Numbered from the stretch's first letter, positions 1 to 6,483 are shown. The stretch is DNA of 6,762 bases from an uncultured Coriobacteriaceae bacterium (GCA_946623915.1 CAMORQ010000106.1:1-6762); one strand, 5' to 3'. Program-made: numbers and translations. The notes: generated by a model from the sequence alone, not told the origin.

Positions 1-2
1 TC

Positions 3-674
3 GCCTTTGCAAACTTCCGGGAGCTTTCGGGCGGGAACCTTAAGCCCGGTAAGTTCTTTCGCGGGGCATCACCGGTGAGCAACAAGCACAACCGGGCCGC
101 TTACGCGAACGCCTTCATCGCCGAAGCGGGCGTGCAAGTGGATTTCGACTTGGCTGATAGCGACGATGAGATAGAGGGGTTCCTTGAAGAGGACGCCGAA
201 GCGGGAATTGATGTGTCGTATTTCGAGGGCCTCCGCCACGCGGGTAACGTGGTCGCGATTGACCTAGCAGATGCCTATCAATCCGAGGAGTACGGGCAGA
301 AGCTGGCAGGCGGTCTGGTCGAGCTTATGGAGCACGAAGGACCCGTCTACATCCACTGCACCGCGGGCAAGGACCGCACCGGGTTCGTCTGCATGCTGCT
401 CGAAGCGCTCGCGGGGGCGAGCTATCAGCAGATAGTCGACGACTACATGATTTCCTACGACAACTACTACCACATCAATGCGACCAACGATGCGAAGAGG
501 TTCAGCATCATCAAGGAGCAGAGGCTGGACAGTATGCTCCGCCACGTCGTCGGGGCGGAGAAAGGCGCCGATCTTGCAAGCGCCGATCTTTCTGCCGGCG
601 CCCGCAGCTACCTGAAAGATGCAGGCATGACAGACGAGCAAATCGACCAACTTACGACTTACCTCTGCGCATAA
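3..674 (+). CDS. Tyrosine/dual-specificity protein phosphatase, N-terminus cut by window edge
   Basis: Cys-dependent phosphatase that removes phosphate from phosphotyrosine or a similar substrate (possibly phosphoinositide). The P-loop HCTAGKDRTG is at 354-383, with the catalytic Cys codon at 357-359 and the Arg of CX5R at 375-377. This is the form seen in the MptpB/LipA-like Y_phosphatase3 group. The frame is open from the first codons of the window and reads NFRELSGGNLKPGKFFRGAS before the GTG at 75. That matches the family's N-terminal 'NFRDLGG...G..yRs' signature, so the GTG at 75 is not the real start and the gene begins left of the window. About 223 residues are visible. The C-terminal part carries the helical segment DEQIDQLTTYL usual in the family, so the 3' end is intact. 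No membrane segment is seen. It lies upstream of and in the same direction as the Ntn hydrolase, about 85 bases apart. The class is well supported; the physiological substrate is not. Confidence 0.9.
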   Translation, partial: AFANFRELSGGNLKPGKFFRGASPVSNKHNRAAYANAFIAEAGVQVDFDLADSDDEIEGFLEEDAEAGIDVSYFEGLRHAGNVVAIDLADAYQSEEYGQKLAGGLVELMEHEGPVYIHCTAGKDRTGFVCMLLEALAGASYQQIVDDYMISYDNYYHINATNDAKRFSIIKEQRLDSMLRHVVGAEKGADLASADLSAGARSYLKDAGMTDEQIDQLTTYLCA

Positions 675-703
675 TGCTGTACGAGCGCAAACTCGGCGGC
701 GTG

Positions 704-709
704 TACAAT
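704..709 (+). promoter_or_regulatory. Possible -10 element (TACAAT) ahead of the Ntn hydrolase gene
   Basis: TACAAT differs from the TATAAT consensus at one position and lies in the short gap after the phosphatase stop. The hexamer 17 bases upstream (ACGAGC) does not resemble TTGACA, so only the -10 box is supported. A start near base 716 would leave a leader of about 45 bases to the ATG at 761. Confidence 0.3.
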
Positions 710-760
710 AGGGAGCAGAACCGCTGACGGGTGACAGGCGATGCACCCACCAAGAGACGA

Positions 761-1993
761 ATGGGGCCCACCATGGAACACGCAAAGTCGCACTTGGTCT
801 ATACGATACATGGGTTCATAACCGCATTCGCCATAGCCTGCATGCTCGTGCTTGCCGGATGCGCCCAGGCACCGGCGGATTCTTCTGCCGCGGACGCGGA
901 GTCGAGCGCCGTTGAGGAAGCTTCCGCATGGCAGCCATCTAAGGGTGCGCTTACGCGGCTCGACGAAGACGGCTACCTGTACTATCTCGACTACGCAAAG
1001 GACTACTACTCCGACGAAATCTTGCAGGCGCTCGAGGATGCCGGCAAAACCAAGCCCGCTTGCTCGGCGTTCTTCACGCATACGTTGGATGGCGACCCTC
1101 TCACCTGCCGCAATTATGACAAGCTGCATCAGGTGTCGGCCGATGATCCGACGCCTACGGGTCTCAATGTGGTCCTGCATTGCGCGCTGCCTGGAAAATA
1201 CGAATCCATAGCAGTGGGGGACGCTGTCTACTGCGATGATGACAACCCGCTTCTCACGCGCGGTGGCCCTGAGATGGAGGGCTTCAACGTGGACCTGCTG
1301 GACACTCTCCCTTACCAGTGCATGGACGGCATGAACGAGAAGGGCTTGATGGTATCCGTCCTTATGGTAGACATAAAGGAAGGCGACGAACCGACGCAGA
1401 TGGTTGCGGGGGCGTCTATCATGCTACGGCGACTGCTTGACGATTGCGCAAACGTCGATGAGGCCATCGCCTATGTGAACAGCTGCGATATGACGCCCTC
1501 CGACTGGCAAAACTGCCACTTGTTCGTGACCGACGCCGCCGGCAACAGCGTTGTCATCGAGAGCCGAAACGGAGAGCTCTCGGTGGTCGAAACCGACGTG
1601 GTGACCAACTTCTACGTGGGAAGCGACGATGTCGCCGATTCGTTTCGCAACGGCAAGTTGCGCGAAGAGGCCGTCAAACTGGTAGACGAAAACGGCGAGC
1701 CGCGCTATCGATTCGGCTACGGTCACGGCTACCATCGTTTTACGACGCTGGCAAGCCAGCTCGAGATGCATCGCGACACGAATTCGGATGTGTACCGCAC
1801 GCAGATGACCGAAGCCGAGGCGCTTGTCATGTTGCAGAGCGTCGCGCAGAACGAGCAGACAACGGCTGTCGGTACGTCCTGGACGCAGTTCACCTGCCTG
1901 TACCGCAACGCTGAAAAAACGTTCACGGTTTGGCCTTTCCAGAACTGGCAGACAGCATGCACCTTCAACACCAGCGGCGACAGGTTGTCCTAA
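761..1993 (+). CDS. Lipoprotein linear amide C-N hydrolase (choloylglycine hydrolase / penicillin V acylase family, Ntn fold)
   Basis: Predicted N-terminal-nucleophile amidase of the PF02275-type superfamily, cleaving a linear amide such as a conjugated bile acid, an N-acyl amino acid or penicillin V. A signal peptide with a hydrophobic core ends in lipobox LAGC (residues 31-34, numbered from the ATG at 761), so it should be membrane-anchored outside the cell. The nucleophile is C101 in ACSAFF (codon 1061-1063). R117 and D120 in CRNYD have exactly the +16 and +19 spacing of Cys2/Arg18/Asp21 in bile salt hydrolases. GMNEKG (190-195), VTNF with N283 and YHRF with R326 match the later conserved blocks, and the C-terminus GTSWTQFTCLYR is typical. 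About 66 residues separate the lipobox from the nucleophile, implying a removable pro-segment. The start is uncertain: GTG 731, ATG 761 and ATG 773 are in frame and all have weak ribosome sites; 761 or 773 gives a normal-length signal peptide. Family assignment is strong; substrate unknown. Confidence 0.88.
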   Translation: MGPTMEHAKSHLVYTIHGFITAFAIACMLVLAGCAQAPADSSAADAESSAVEEASAWQPSKGALTRLDEDGYLYYLDYAKDYYSDEILQALEDAGKTKPACSAFFTHTLDGDPLTCRNYDKLHQVSADDPTPTGLNVVLHCALPGKYESIAVGDAVYCDDDNPLLTRGGPEMEGFNVDLLDTLPYQCMDGMNEKGLMVSVLMVDIKEGDEPTQMVAGASIMLRRLLDDCANVDEAIAYVNSCDMTPSDWQNCHLFVTDAAGNSVVIESRNGELSVVETDVVTNFYVGSDDVADSFRNGKLREEAVKLVDENGEPRYRFGYGHGYHRFTTLASQLEMHRDTNSDVYRTQMTEAEALVMLQSVAQNEQTTAVGTSWTQFTCLYRNAEKTFTVWPFQNWQTACTFNTSGDRLS

Positions 1994-2020
1994 CCTCATA
2001 ACCGCGCTGATGAAACAGAC

Positions 2021-2062
2021 CACCTACACCTGCACCTACACCTGCACCTGCACCTACACCTG
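2021..2062. repeat. Hexanucleotide tandem array, seven perfect CACCTR units
   Basis: Seven consecutive hexamers CACCT(A/G) run without interruption. The sixth bases read A, G, A, G, G, A, G, so the array is also two copies of a 12-mer, one extra hexamer and a third 12-mer. A degenerate eighth unit (CGCCTT) follows. It lies 27 bases after the Ntn hydrolase stop and about 60 bases ahead of the likely promoter of the next gene. On the minus strand the unit reads YAGGTG. No open frame with a believable start uses it. Confidence 0.9.
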
Positions 2063-2097
2063 CGCCTTTTGGGGTGATGACATTCTGGAAACTCCCC

Positions 2098-2127
2098 TTG
2101 CGTAGGGTTGCCCTAGCGGCGTATAAC
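2098..2127 (+). promoter_or_regulatory. Likely promoter of the acyltransferase gene
   Basis: TTGCGT (2098-2103) and TATAAC (2122-2127) are separated by 18 bases. The -10 box matches consensus at five of six positions and the -35 box at its first three. Transcription would start near 2134, giving a leader of about 35 bases with the AAAGGAG ribosome site at 2151-2157. The spacer contains the inverted repeat TAGGG-TTG-CCCTA (2103-2115), which could be an operator half-site pair. Confidence 0.4.
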
Positions 2128-2168
2128 ATGCTTGGCGTCAGGCGAGAACGAAAGGAGCCCGATAAACC

Positions 2169-3473
2169 ATGACAGACAAACGCCCGGTGTTCGAAAAGAA
2201 AGAGTTGGCAATCTCTTCCACTGTTTATGTGTATATAGCAGCAGATATGCTCGCATATGTAGTAGAGGTTGCTCATGAGGACGAGGTGGATGCCGATCTA
2301 CTGCAAAAAGCCCTCGACCGCACGATTGCGCGCATGCCTTACCTTGCCGACACCTTCCAGATCGAGGACGGGGCTGTGTACTATGCTAGCAACCCGCTTC
2401 CCATGGAGGTGGGTCGCGGGCCGCAGTTGCGTCGTGTAGGCGGACGAGAAACCAACTACCATATGCTCGACCTTACCTGCGATGGCAATCGTACTCATTT
2501 TTCTATGTTCCATGGCTTCTGCGACGGCAAGGGCATCAACGCGTTTATAGAGTCGGTGCTCCACCACTACTACTGCATGCGCGATGGCAAGGAATACGAT
2601 TCCTATGGCATCCGCACCGATGCAGACACGATGTCTGCAGAAGAAGAGCTGGAGCCCTACACGATTACCTGCGAGGTAAACCCAGACTTCAAGATGCCAC
2701 AGAGCACAGCGTTGGATGCACCCTACCATCTGCCCGAGATTACCTTATCCGAGGGCAATGAAGTGCGCGACTGGGGTTTTCGGGTTGATTCGGAGAACTT
2801 CATGTCTTTTGTGAAAGCAAACAGCACGTCTCCTTCCGTTGCAATTTCCATGCTCATGGGCGAGGCTATAGCTGCCGTTCATCCCGACAGAGACGCTCCT
2901 GTTGCTGCAAACCTGCCCGTGTCAGTCCGGCCCATGATAGGCTGCGAGGAAACTTTCAAGAACTGTTCTTCGCGCATCCTTCTGCCCATCGGCGGTACGC
3001 CGCTCGACGCCCTGCCGTTCGCCGAACGCGCAGCGCAACTACGCGGTATTCTTAAACAGCAGATGGAGCCCGACTTGCGTGGCAGCGTACATAATATGTT
3101 GGGATCTGTGTACAAGAAGCGCATAGAGGAAGCAACCGATTATTGGGAGGAAATCAAAAAGCCCTCAGCTTTTGCGGGGGTTACCCATGACACCTTCTAT
3201 GTTGATTACATCGGTCGCCTGCATAAGACGGACTACGCCGACAAAATAACCGACGTCCGATTCCTTTGCAGGCCTGCTATGGGCAATACGCTTCACGTAA
3301 ATGTAATCGATCATGGTGGGCAGTTCCGAATTGATTGCTTGGCCTGCAGTGATATAACGGCAATTATTGAAGCGTTCGCGCAAGCGTTCGCAGCGCACGG
3401 CCTAAATGTCGAACGCAGGCCGGAATATCGCTTCACCCTACCTGCCACCAACTGGCGCGACGGCATCGAATGA
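2169..3473 (+). CDS. Stand-alone condensation-domain-like acyltransferase (chloramphenicol acetyltransferase-like fold)
   Basis: Predicted CoA- or carrier-dependent O/N-acyltransferase of the condensation / alcohol acetyltransferase / PapA superfamily. The diagnostic active-site motif HxxxDG is present as HGFCDG at residues 115-120, with H115 the likely general base. The N-terminal half also carries the usual DLTCDG...THFSMF strand before it, and the C-terminal half carries a region with DYIGR (346-350) in the place of the superfamily's second-lobe 'VSYlG' segment. At 434 residues it is the length of a single two-lobed domain, with no adenylation or carrier domain attached, no signal peptide and no membrane segment, so it should be cytoplasmic. 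The ATG at 2169 has AAAGGAG eleven bases upstream. Base composition is unusual: the 60 bases from 2221 are about 42% GC, against about 70% for 3961-4020 in the next gene, hinting at transfer. Donor and acceptor cannot be predicted. Confidence 0.75.
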   Translation: MTDKRPVFEKKELAISSTVYVYIAADMLAYVVEVAHEDEVDADLLQKALDRTIARMPYLADTFQIEDGAVYYASNPLPMEVGRGPQLRRVGGRETNYHMLDLTCDGNRTHFSMFHGFCDGKGINAFIESVLHHYYCMRDGKEYDSYGIRTDADTMSAEEELEPYTITCEVNPDFKMPQSTALDAPYHLPEITLSEGNEVRDWGFRVDSENFMSFVKANSTSPSVAISMLMGEAIAAVHPDRDAPVAANLPVSVRPMIGCEETFKNCSSRILLPIGGTPLDALPFAERAAQLRGILKQQMEPDLRGSVHNMLGSVYKKRIEEATDYWEEIKKPSAFAGVTHDTFYVDYIGRLHKTDYADKITDVRFLCRPAMGNTLHVNVIDHGGQFRIDCLACSDITAIIEAFAQAFAAHGLNVERRPEYRFTLPATNWRDGIE

Positions 3474-3536
3474 GACAGGGGCGATGTGTTCTAAACTCAG
3501 CATCGTGAAAAACCTAGGGCAAAGGAGTGGCAACTA

Positions 3537-4205
3537 GTGCATATTCGAAATAAGACCGCGTCGGCGATTTGGAAGATCGTGTTGGTTGCGGTCGCCACGT
3601 ACGGGCTTCTCGACGGTGCAGGCATCCTTGCCGGCACCTATCACACCGGGTTCCCCCACATGTTCACCAACGTCTCCAACATCTTCGCTTGGGGGTATTT
3701 CCTCGTGGCTGCCATACGGCTCGTCGCAAGCAGGGGAGAGGAAGCTAAGGTCTTCGCGCCGCAAGCCAAGTACACGGCCATGATCTCGCTTTTAATTACC
3801 GCGCTGATAGCGCACTTCATGCTCTTCGACGCCATGTTCAAGGACGGCCAGCTCGTGTTGCATCTGGTCGCTTTGCACTACGTCGTGCCGACCATGGCCC
3901 TCCTCGACTGGCTGCTGTTCGACGAGAAGGGCAAGATGGTCGCCTGGGGTCCTTTTGCGTGGCTGTCCCTGGCGGTCGTCTACCTTGTCGTCGTGATGAT
4001 CGGCGCGGGCCCTCTCGGCCTGGATTTGGGAGGGGGCACCACAGCCGGGGTAACCAGGTATCCCTACACCTTCCTCGATCCCGCCATCTCCGGTGTCGGC
4101 GGAGTCGCGCTCTTCATCGTCGCGATGATCGTCGCCTTCGTCGTGCTCGGGTACCTGATCTTCGCGATCGACAAGATTCTCGGCCGTATTGCCAATCGCA
4201 AATAG
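3537..4205 (+). CDS. Pr6Pr family integral membrane protein (AIG1/FAR-17a-related)
   Basis: A 222-residue membrane protein with about six hydrophobic segments, near residues 10-31, 42-63, 79-100, 106-128, 134-157 and 183-210. Signature blocks fit the bacterial Pr6Pr family: MFTNVSN (42-48), LHYVVPTMALLDWLLF (113-128) and RYPYTFLDP (174-182). The eukaryotic relatives AIG1 and ADTRP are membrane threonine hydrolases of fatty acid esters of hydroxy fatty acids, using a Thr and a His; T44 and H114 here are the likely counterparts, which is inference from motif position. The start is GTG at 3537, chosen because AAAGGAG (3521-3527) lies nine bases upstream. It follows the acyltransferase by 63 bases on the same strand and converges with the adhesin gene 16 bases after its stop. 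Family is fairly sure; enzymatic activity in bacteria is not established to my knowledge. Confidence 0.75.
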   Translation: MHIRNKTASAIWKIVLVAVATYGLLDGAGILAGTYHTGFPHMFTNVSNIFAWGYFLVAAIRLVASRGEEAKVFAPQAKYTAMISLLITALIAHFMLFDAMFKDGQLVLHLVALHYVVPTMALLDWLLFDEKGKMVAWGPFAWLSLAVVYLVVVMIGAGPLGLDLGGGTTAGVTRYPYTFLDPAISGVGGVALFIVAMIVAFVVLGYLIFAIDKILGRIANRK

Positions 4206-4221
4206 CCCGCGGTTCTTTCGT

Positions 4222-6474
4222 CTAGTCGCGCGTGCGCCTGCGGGCCGCGATCCCCAGCGCCGCAGCGGCTAGCGCCACGAGGGCGGTTGCCGCGGGAGCC
4301 GCGTACGGCACGGCGTCGCCAGTTTTGGCGAGGCTCGACCCGCTCGACCTGCCCGCACTGACAGTCCTGGTGGAGTCGCTCTTCGCGGCGCTTACCCTGA
4401 ATTTCACGACCTCCGTCTTCGACGAGACCACCTTGGACTCGCCGTCGAAAGAGGTGTTCGCCTGGTAAGGCACCGACGCGATGTTCTGGGCGGCGTTGAG
4501 GTAGGAGTCGAGATTCGCGCCCGAGCGCAGCTTGGCCCGATAGGAAATCTGCATGGTCTTACCGCGCAGGGCCGTGGCGTCGTCTATCGACACGGTCAGC
4601 CTCTGGCCGTCGATGGTTACCTTGGCATGGCTCAGCGTCGCGCCGTCGCTCGTCACGGCAACGCCATTGGCGTCCACGGTGTATTGCAGGACGCTATCGA
4701 GGTCGACCCACGTGCGCACGGACGTCGCCCAGCTGGGCACTTCCTGGTTCACGGTGTAGGTGATCTCGTCTGTTTGAGAGGCGAATGCGGCACCCTTGCT
4801 GTTGCGCATGGTCGGCGCGGGATAGGTCTTCTCGACAATGGTGGAGGTAACCGTCTGCGCCTGGGAGTCGGTATGGCTCGCATCGCCAACCACCTTGTAG
4901 TAAATCGTGTACTCGCCCAGATCCGTCGCAGTGGGCAGCTCGGCGGCGTACGTCTTCCCGTCGAGCGAGTAGAGCATGGTGCCGCCGCTGGCCGCGCCCG
5001 CCGTCACCAGCTCCTGGGGCTTGCCGGTGTAGAAAAGGTTCTTCCCCGCAGGCGACGTCGTGGCAAAAGCCGTGGTGCCCGGGAAGAGGACCCGTTTGTG
5101 GCCGCTCAAGTCCCCGCCTTCCGTGTTGACCGCAAGGGACGTCTTGCCCTCAGTGCCGGCAACGTCCGAATAGCCGATTCCGTCAGCGGCGTTCTTCACG
5201 CTGGTGTCCGCGTTGATGGCGCCGGCGGGGCCCTGGGCGACAAAAGACGCAATTCCCTCTTCGATCACGAGCGAGCCGTTGCCGGATTCGCCCCGGGAAT
5301 TGTTGGCGCTCACACCGTATGACTTGTCGCCATTTCCAACTGCCTGAACGGAGCCTCCCTTTACGGTCATGATGCAGCCGTTGATGCCGATGGCACTGCT
5401 TTCGCTTTCCCTGCTTTCTGCTACGACGCTGCCGCCGTTGATGACGATGCCAGGCACCAATTCCGTTTCACCCGATGAGGGATAACGCACCGCGTAGATG
5501 CCGTATTGGTGGCCGCTCGCGGTGACCGTGCCGCCGTTGACGGTGAGGGTGCCGTACTCGCAGGCAATGCCGCAGGGGACCATGATGCTTGTGGTGTAGG
5601 AATCGGGAACGGTGCATTGGGCGGAAACCTCGCCGCCGTTGACGGTGATGTCGCCTCCCACGGAGATGCCACGATATCCCTTGGCGGTTACCGTGCCGCC
5701 GTCGATTTTCACGTCACCATAATCGGCGCTTATCCCGTAAAGCGAGTCCGCGCCCCCCGTGGCTCCGGCGGTAACCGTCCCGGCGTCTGCGCCGATGGCA
5801 ATCGTGCCCTCGTACGAATAAATGCCGTAGTCGTAGCCTGCCGCCGCCACCGAGCCGCTCTCGACGTTCACGTCGCCCTTCGCATAGATGCCAGACTCTC
5901 CGTCTTCCATGGCGCCGGCATTTGCGGCGAGGCTGCCCGTTCCTCTGATAGTCAGGTTCCCCGTGCAGAAGATGCCGCTGTAGCGATGAGTTGGATCTTC
6001 GTCTTCTTCGTTGGCGCTGCCTTCCGAAGCGCCGCCGTCCGCGGAATCGGCGGTGACGACGACGCTGCTCTCGCCCGTAAGTTCGACCACCAGCGCGCTG
6101 CTGTCGTTCCAAAAGATCGGGGCGTGGCGATAGTAGTCCCATTCGCCATCGTAGTCCTGCAGCACTTCCACATGGCCCGGACCCGTGTAGCTGTAGCCGC
6201 TCAGCGTCAAGGTAGCGGGGTTGCCGTTCGCGGCCGGTTCGAAGCTCCAGCCCTCGCCCTCCAGGTTAGTGCTCGTGACCTGCGTCTCGCCAACCCAGAG
6301 GGGGTAGGTCTCGTCGGCGGCAAGCGTAACCACGGACGCAGTGTGACCGGCTCCGGTATCATCCGCCAGGGCCTTTCCGGCACCCGCGCCGGACATAAGC
6401 CCCAGCACCATGACGATAGCTGCAACCAGGCTTAGTGCGAGCCTTGGCATCTTTCCTTTGCGAATTGCTTCCAT
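4222..6474 (-). CDS. Secreted, sortase-anchored modular adhesin with beta-helix repeats and isopeptide pilin-type domain
   Basis: A 750-residue cell-wall surface protein. In order: signal peptide 1-37 (basic start, hydrophobic core, ALA|DD cleavage); a short module with YPLWVGETQVTSTNLEGEGW (57-76), common in Gram-positive surface proteins; a beta-helix of about nine coils (166-421) built on 'GI(Y/S)xxGxVxVxGGxVxA'; an Ig-like domain (about 466-549, YTGKPQEL...LGEYTIYYKVVGD); a fimbrial isopeptide D2-like domain (about 551-697, candidate K560, D591/D593 and N660/N664); and sorting signal LAKTG (715-719), hydrophobic segment 721-744 and tail RRRTRD. The frame stays open upstream to an ATG at 6687, but the start at 6474 is chosen because it has GGGAGGT nine bases upstream and opens a proper signal peptide, whereas the extension would translate REP-like repeats. 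Likely role is adhesion or glycan binding; ligand unknown. A Cthe_2159-like carbohydrate-binding beta-helix is an alternative description of the repeat part. Confidence 0.85.
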   Translation of the reverse strand: MEAIRKGKMPRLALSLVAAIVMVLGLMSGAGAGKALADDTGAGHTASVVTLAADETYPLWVGETQVTSTNLEGEGWSFEPAANGNPATLTLSGYSYTGPGHVEVLQDYDGEWDYYRHAPIFWNDSSALVVELTGESSVVVTADSADGGASEGSANEEDEDPTHRYSGIFCTGNLTIRGTGSLAANAGAMEDGESGIYAKGDVNVESGSVAAAGYDYGIYSYEGTIAIGADAGTVTAGATGGADSLYGISADYGDVKIDGGTVTAKGYRGISVGGDITVNGGEVSAQCTVPDSYTTSIMVPCGIACEYGTLTVNGGTVTASGHQYGIYAVRYPSSGETELVPGIVINGGSVVAESRESESSAIGINGCIMTVKGGSVQAVGNGDKSYGVSANNSRGESGNGSLVIEEGIASFVAQGPAGAINADTSVKNAADGIGYSDVAGTEGKTSLAVNTEGGDLSGHKRVLFPGTTAFATTSPAGKNLFYTGKPQELVTAGAASGGTMLYSLDGKTYAAELPTATDLGEYTIYYKVVGDASHTDSQAQTVTSTIVEKTYPAPTMRNSKGAAFASQTDEITYTVNQEVPSWATSVRTWVDLDSVLQYTVDANGVAVTSDGATLSHAKVTIDGQRLTVSIDDATALRGKTMQISYRAKLRSGANLDSYLNAAQNIASVPYQANTSFDGESKVVSSKTEVVKFRVSAAKSDSTRTVSAGRSSGSSLAKTGDAVPYAAPAATALVALAAAALGIAARRRTRD
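4318..4332 (-). other. Sortase sorting motif LAKTG
   Basis: The codons read Leu-Ala-Lys-Thr-Gly, followed by Asp, a 24-residue Ala/Val-rich hydrophobic stretch and an Arg-rich tail. This is the complete tripartite cell-wall sorting signal, with Ala in place of Pro at the second position of LPxTG. The sortase is expected to cut between Thr and Gly. Confidence 0.85.
5212..5979 (-). repeat. Protein-coding beta-helix repeats of the adhesin
   Basis: About nine degenerate coils, each with a 'GI(Y/S/F)' turn and a '(N/D/K)GG(T/S/E)V(T/S)A' turn. Examples of the second motif start at residues 205, 230, 258, 279, 313, 346 and 372 of the 750-residue protein, spaced 21-34 residues apart. At DNA level the longest exact identity noticed is the 16-mer CCGCCGTTGACGGTGA at 5531-5546 and 5633-5648, exactly 102 bases (34 codons) apart. 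The copies are otherwise diverged, so it is an old expansion. Confidence 0.8.
6364..6474 (-). other. Signal peptide of the adhesin
   Basis: Residues 1-37: basic n-region with Arg and Lys, hydrophobic core LALSLVAAIVMVLGLM, then a small-residue region ending in ALA before DD. This is a classical Sec signal for signal peptidase I. It also fixes the start of the gene at 6474. Confidence 0.85.
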
Positions 6475-6483
6475 GTTGGTCTT

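Noticed and set aside
75..77. GTG at 75 as the start of the phosphatase
   Set aside because: The frame is open to the left edge and encodes the family's conserved N-terminal NFRxLSGG segment, so the gene is cut by the window rather than starting here.
1424..2023. Long minus-strand open frame opposite the Ntn hydrolase
   Set aside because: It is the complement of conserved catalytic blocks of a clear plus-strand gene and shows no family features or ribosome site.
2021..2062. CRISPR-like array
   Set aside because: Units are contiguous six-base repeats without spacers and there are no cas genes.
2071..2097. GGGG...CCCC pairing after the hexamer array as a terminator
   Set aside because: Only four pairs with a 19-base loop and no T-run; too weak to support.
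1824..2105. Thr-Cys/Tyr repeat peptide encoded through the hexamer array
   Set aside because: The frame starts inside the Ntn hydrolase gene in another phase with no ribosome site; the peptide repeat is only the translation of the hexamers.
3482..3505. Hairpin CGATG...CATCG after the acyltransferase as an intrinsic terminator
   Set aside because: The stem is only five base pairs with a long loop and is followed by A-rich, not T-rich, sequence on the plus strand.
4627..5322. Long open frame on the plus strand opposite the adhesin
   Set aside because: It is an antisense shadow of a high-GC gene; its translation is Arg/Gly/Val-rich without domain signatures. The same holds for the plus-strand frame at 5506-6435.
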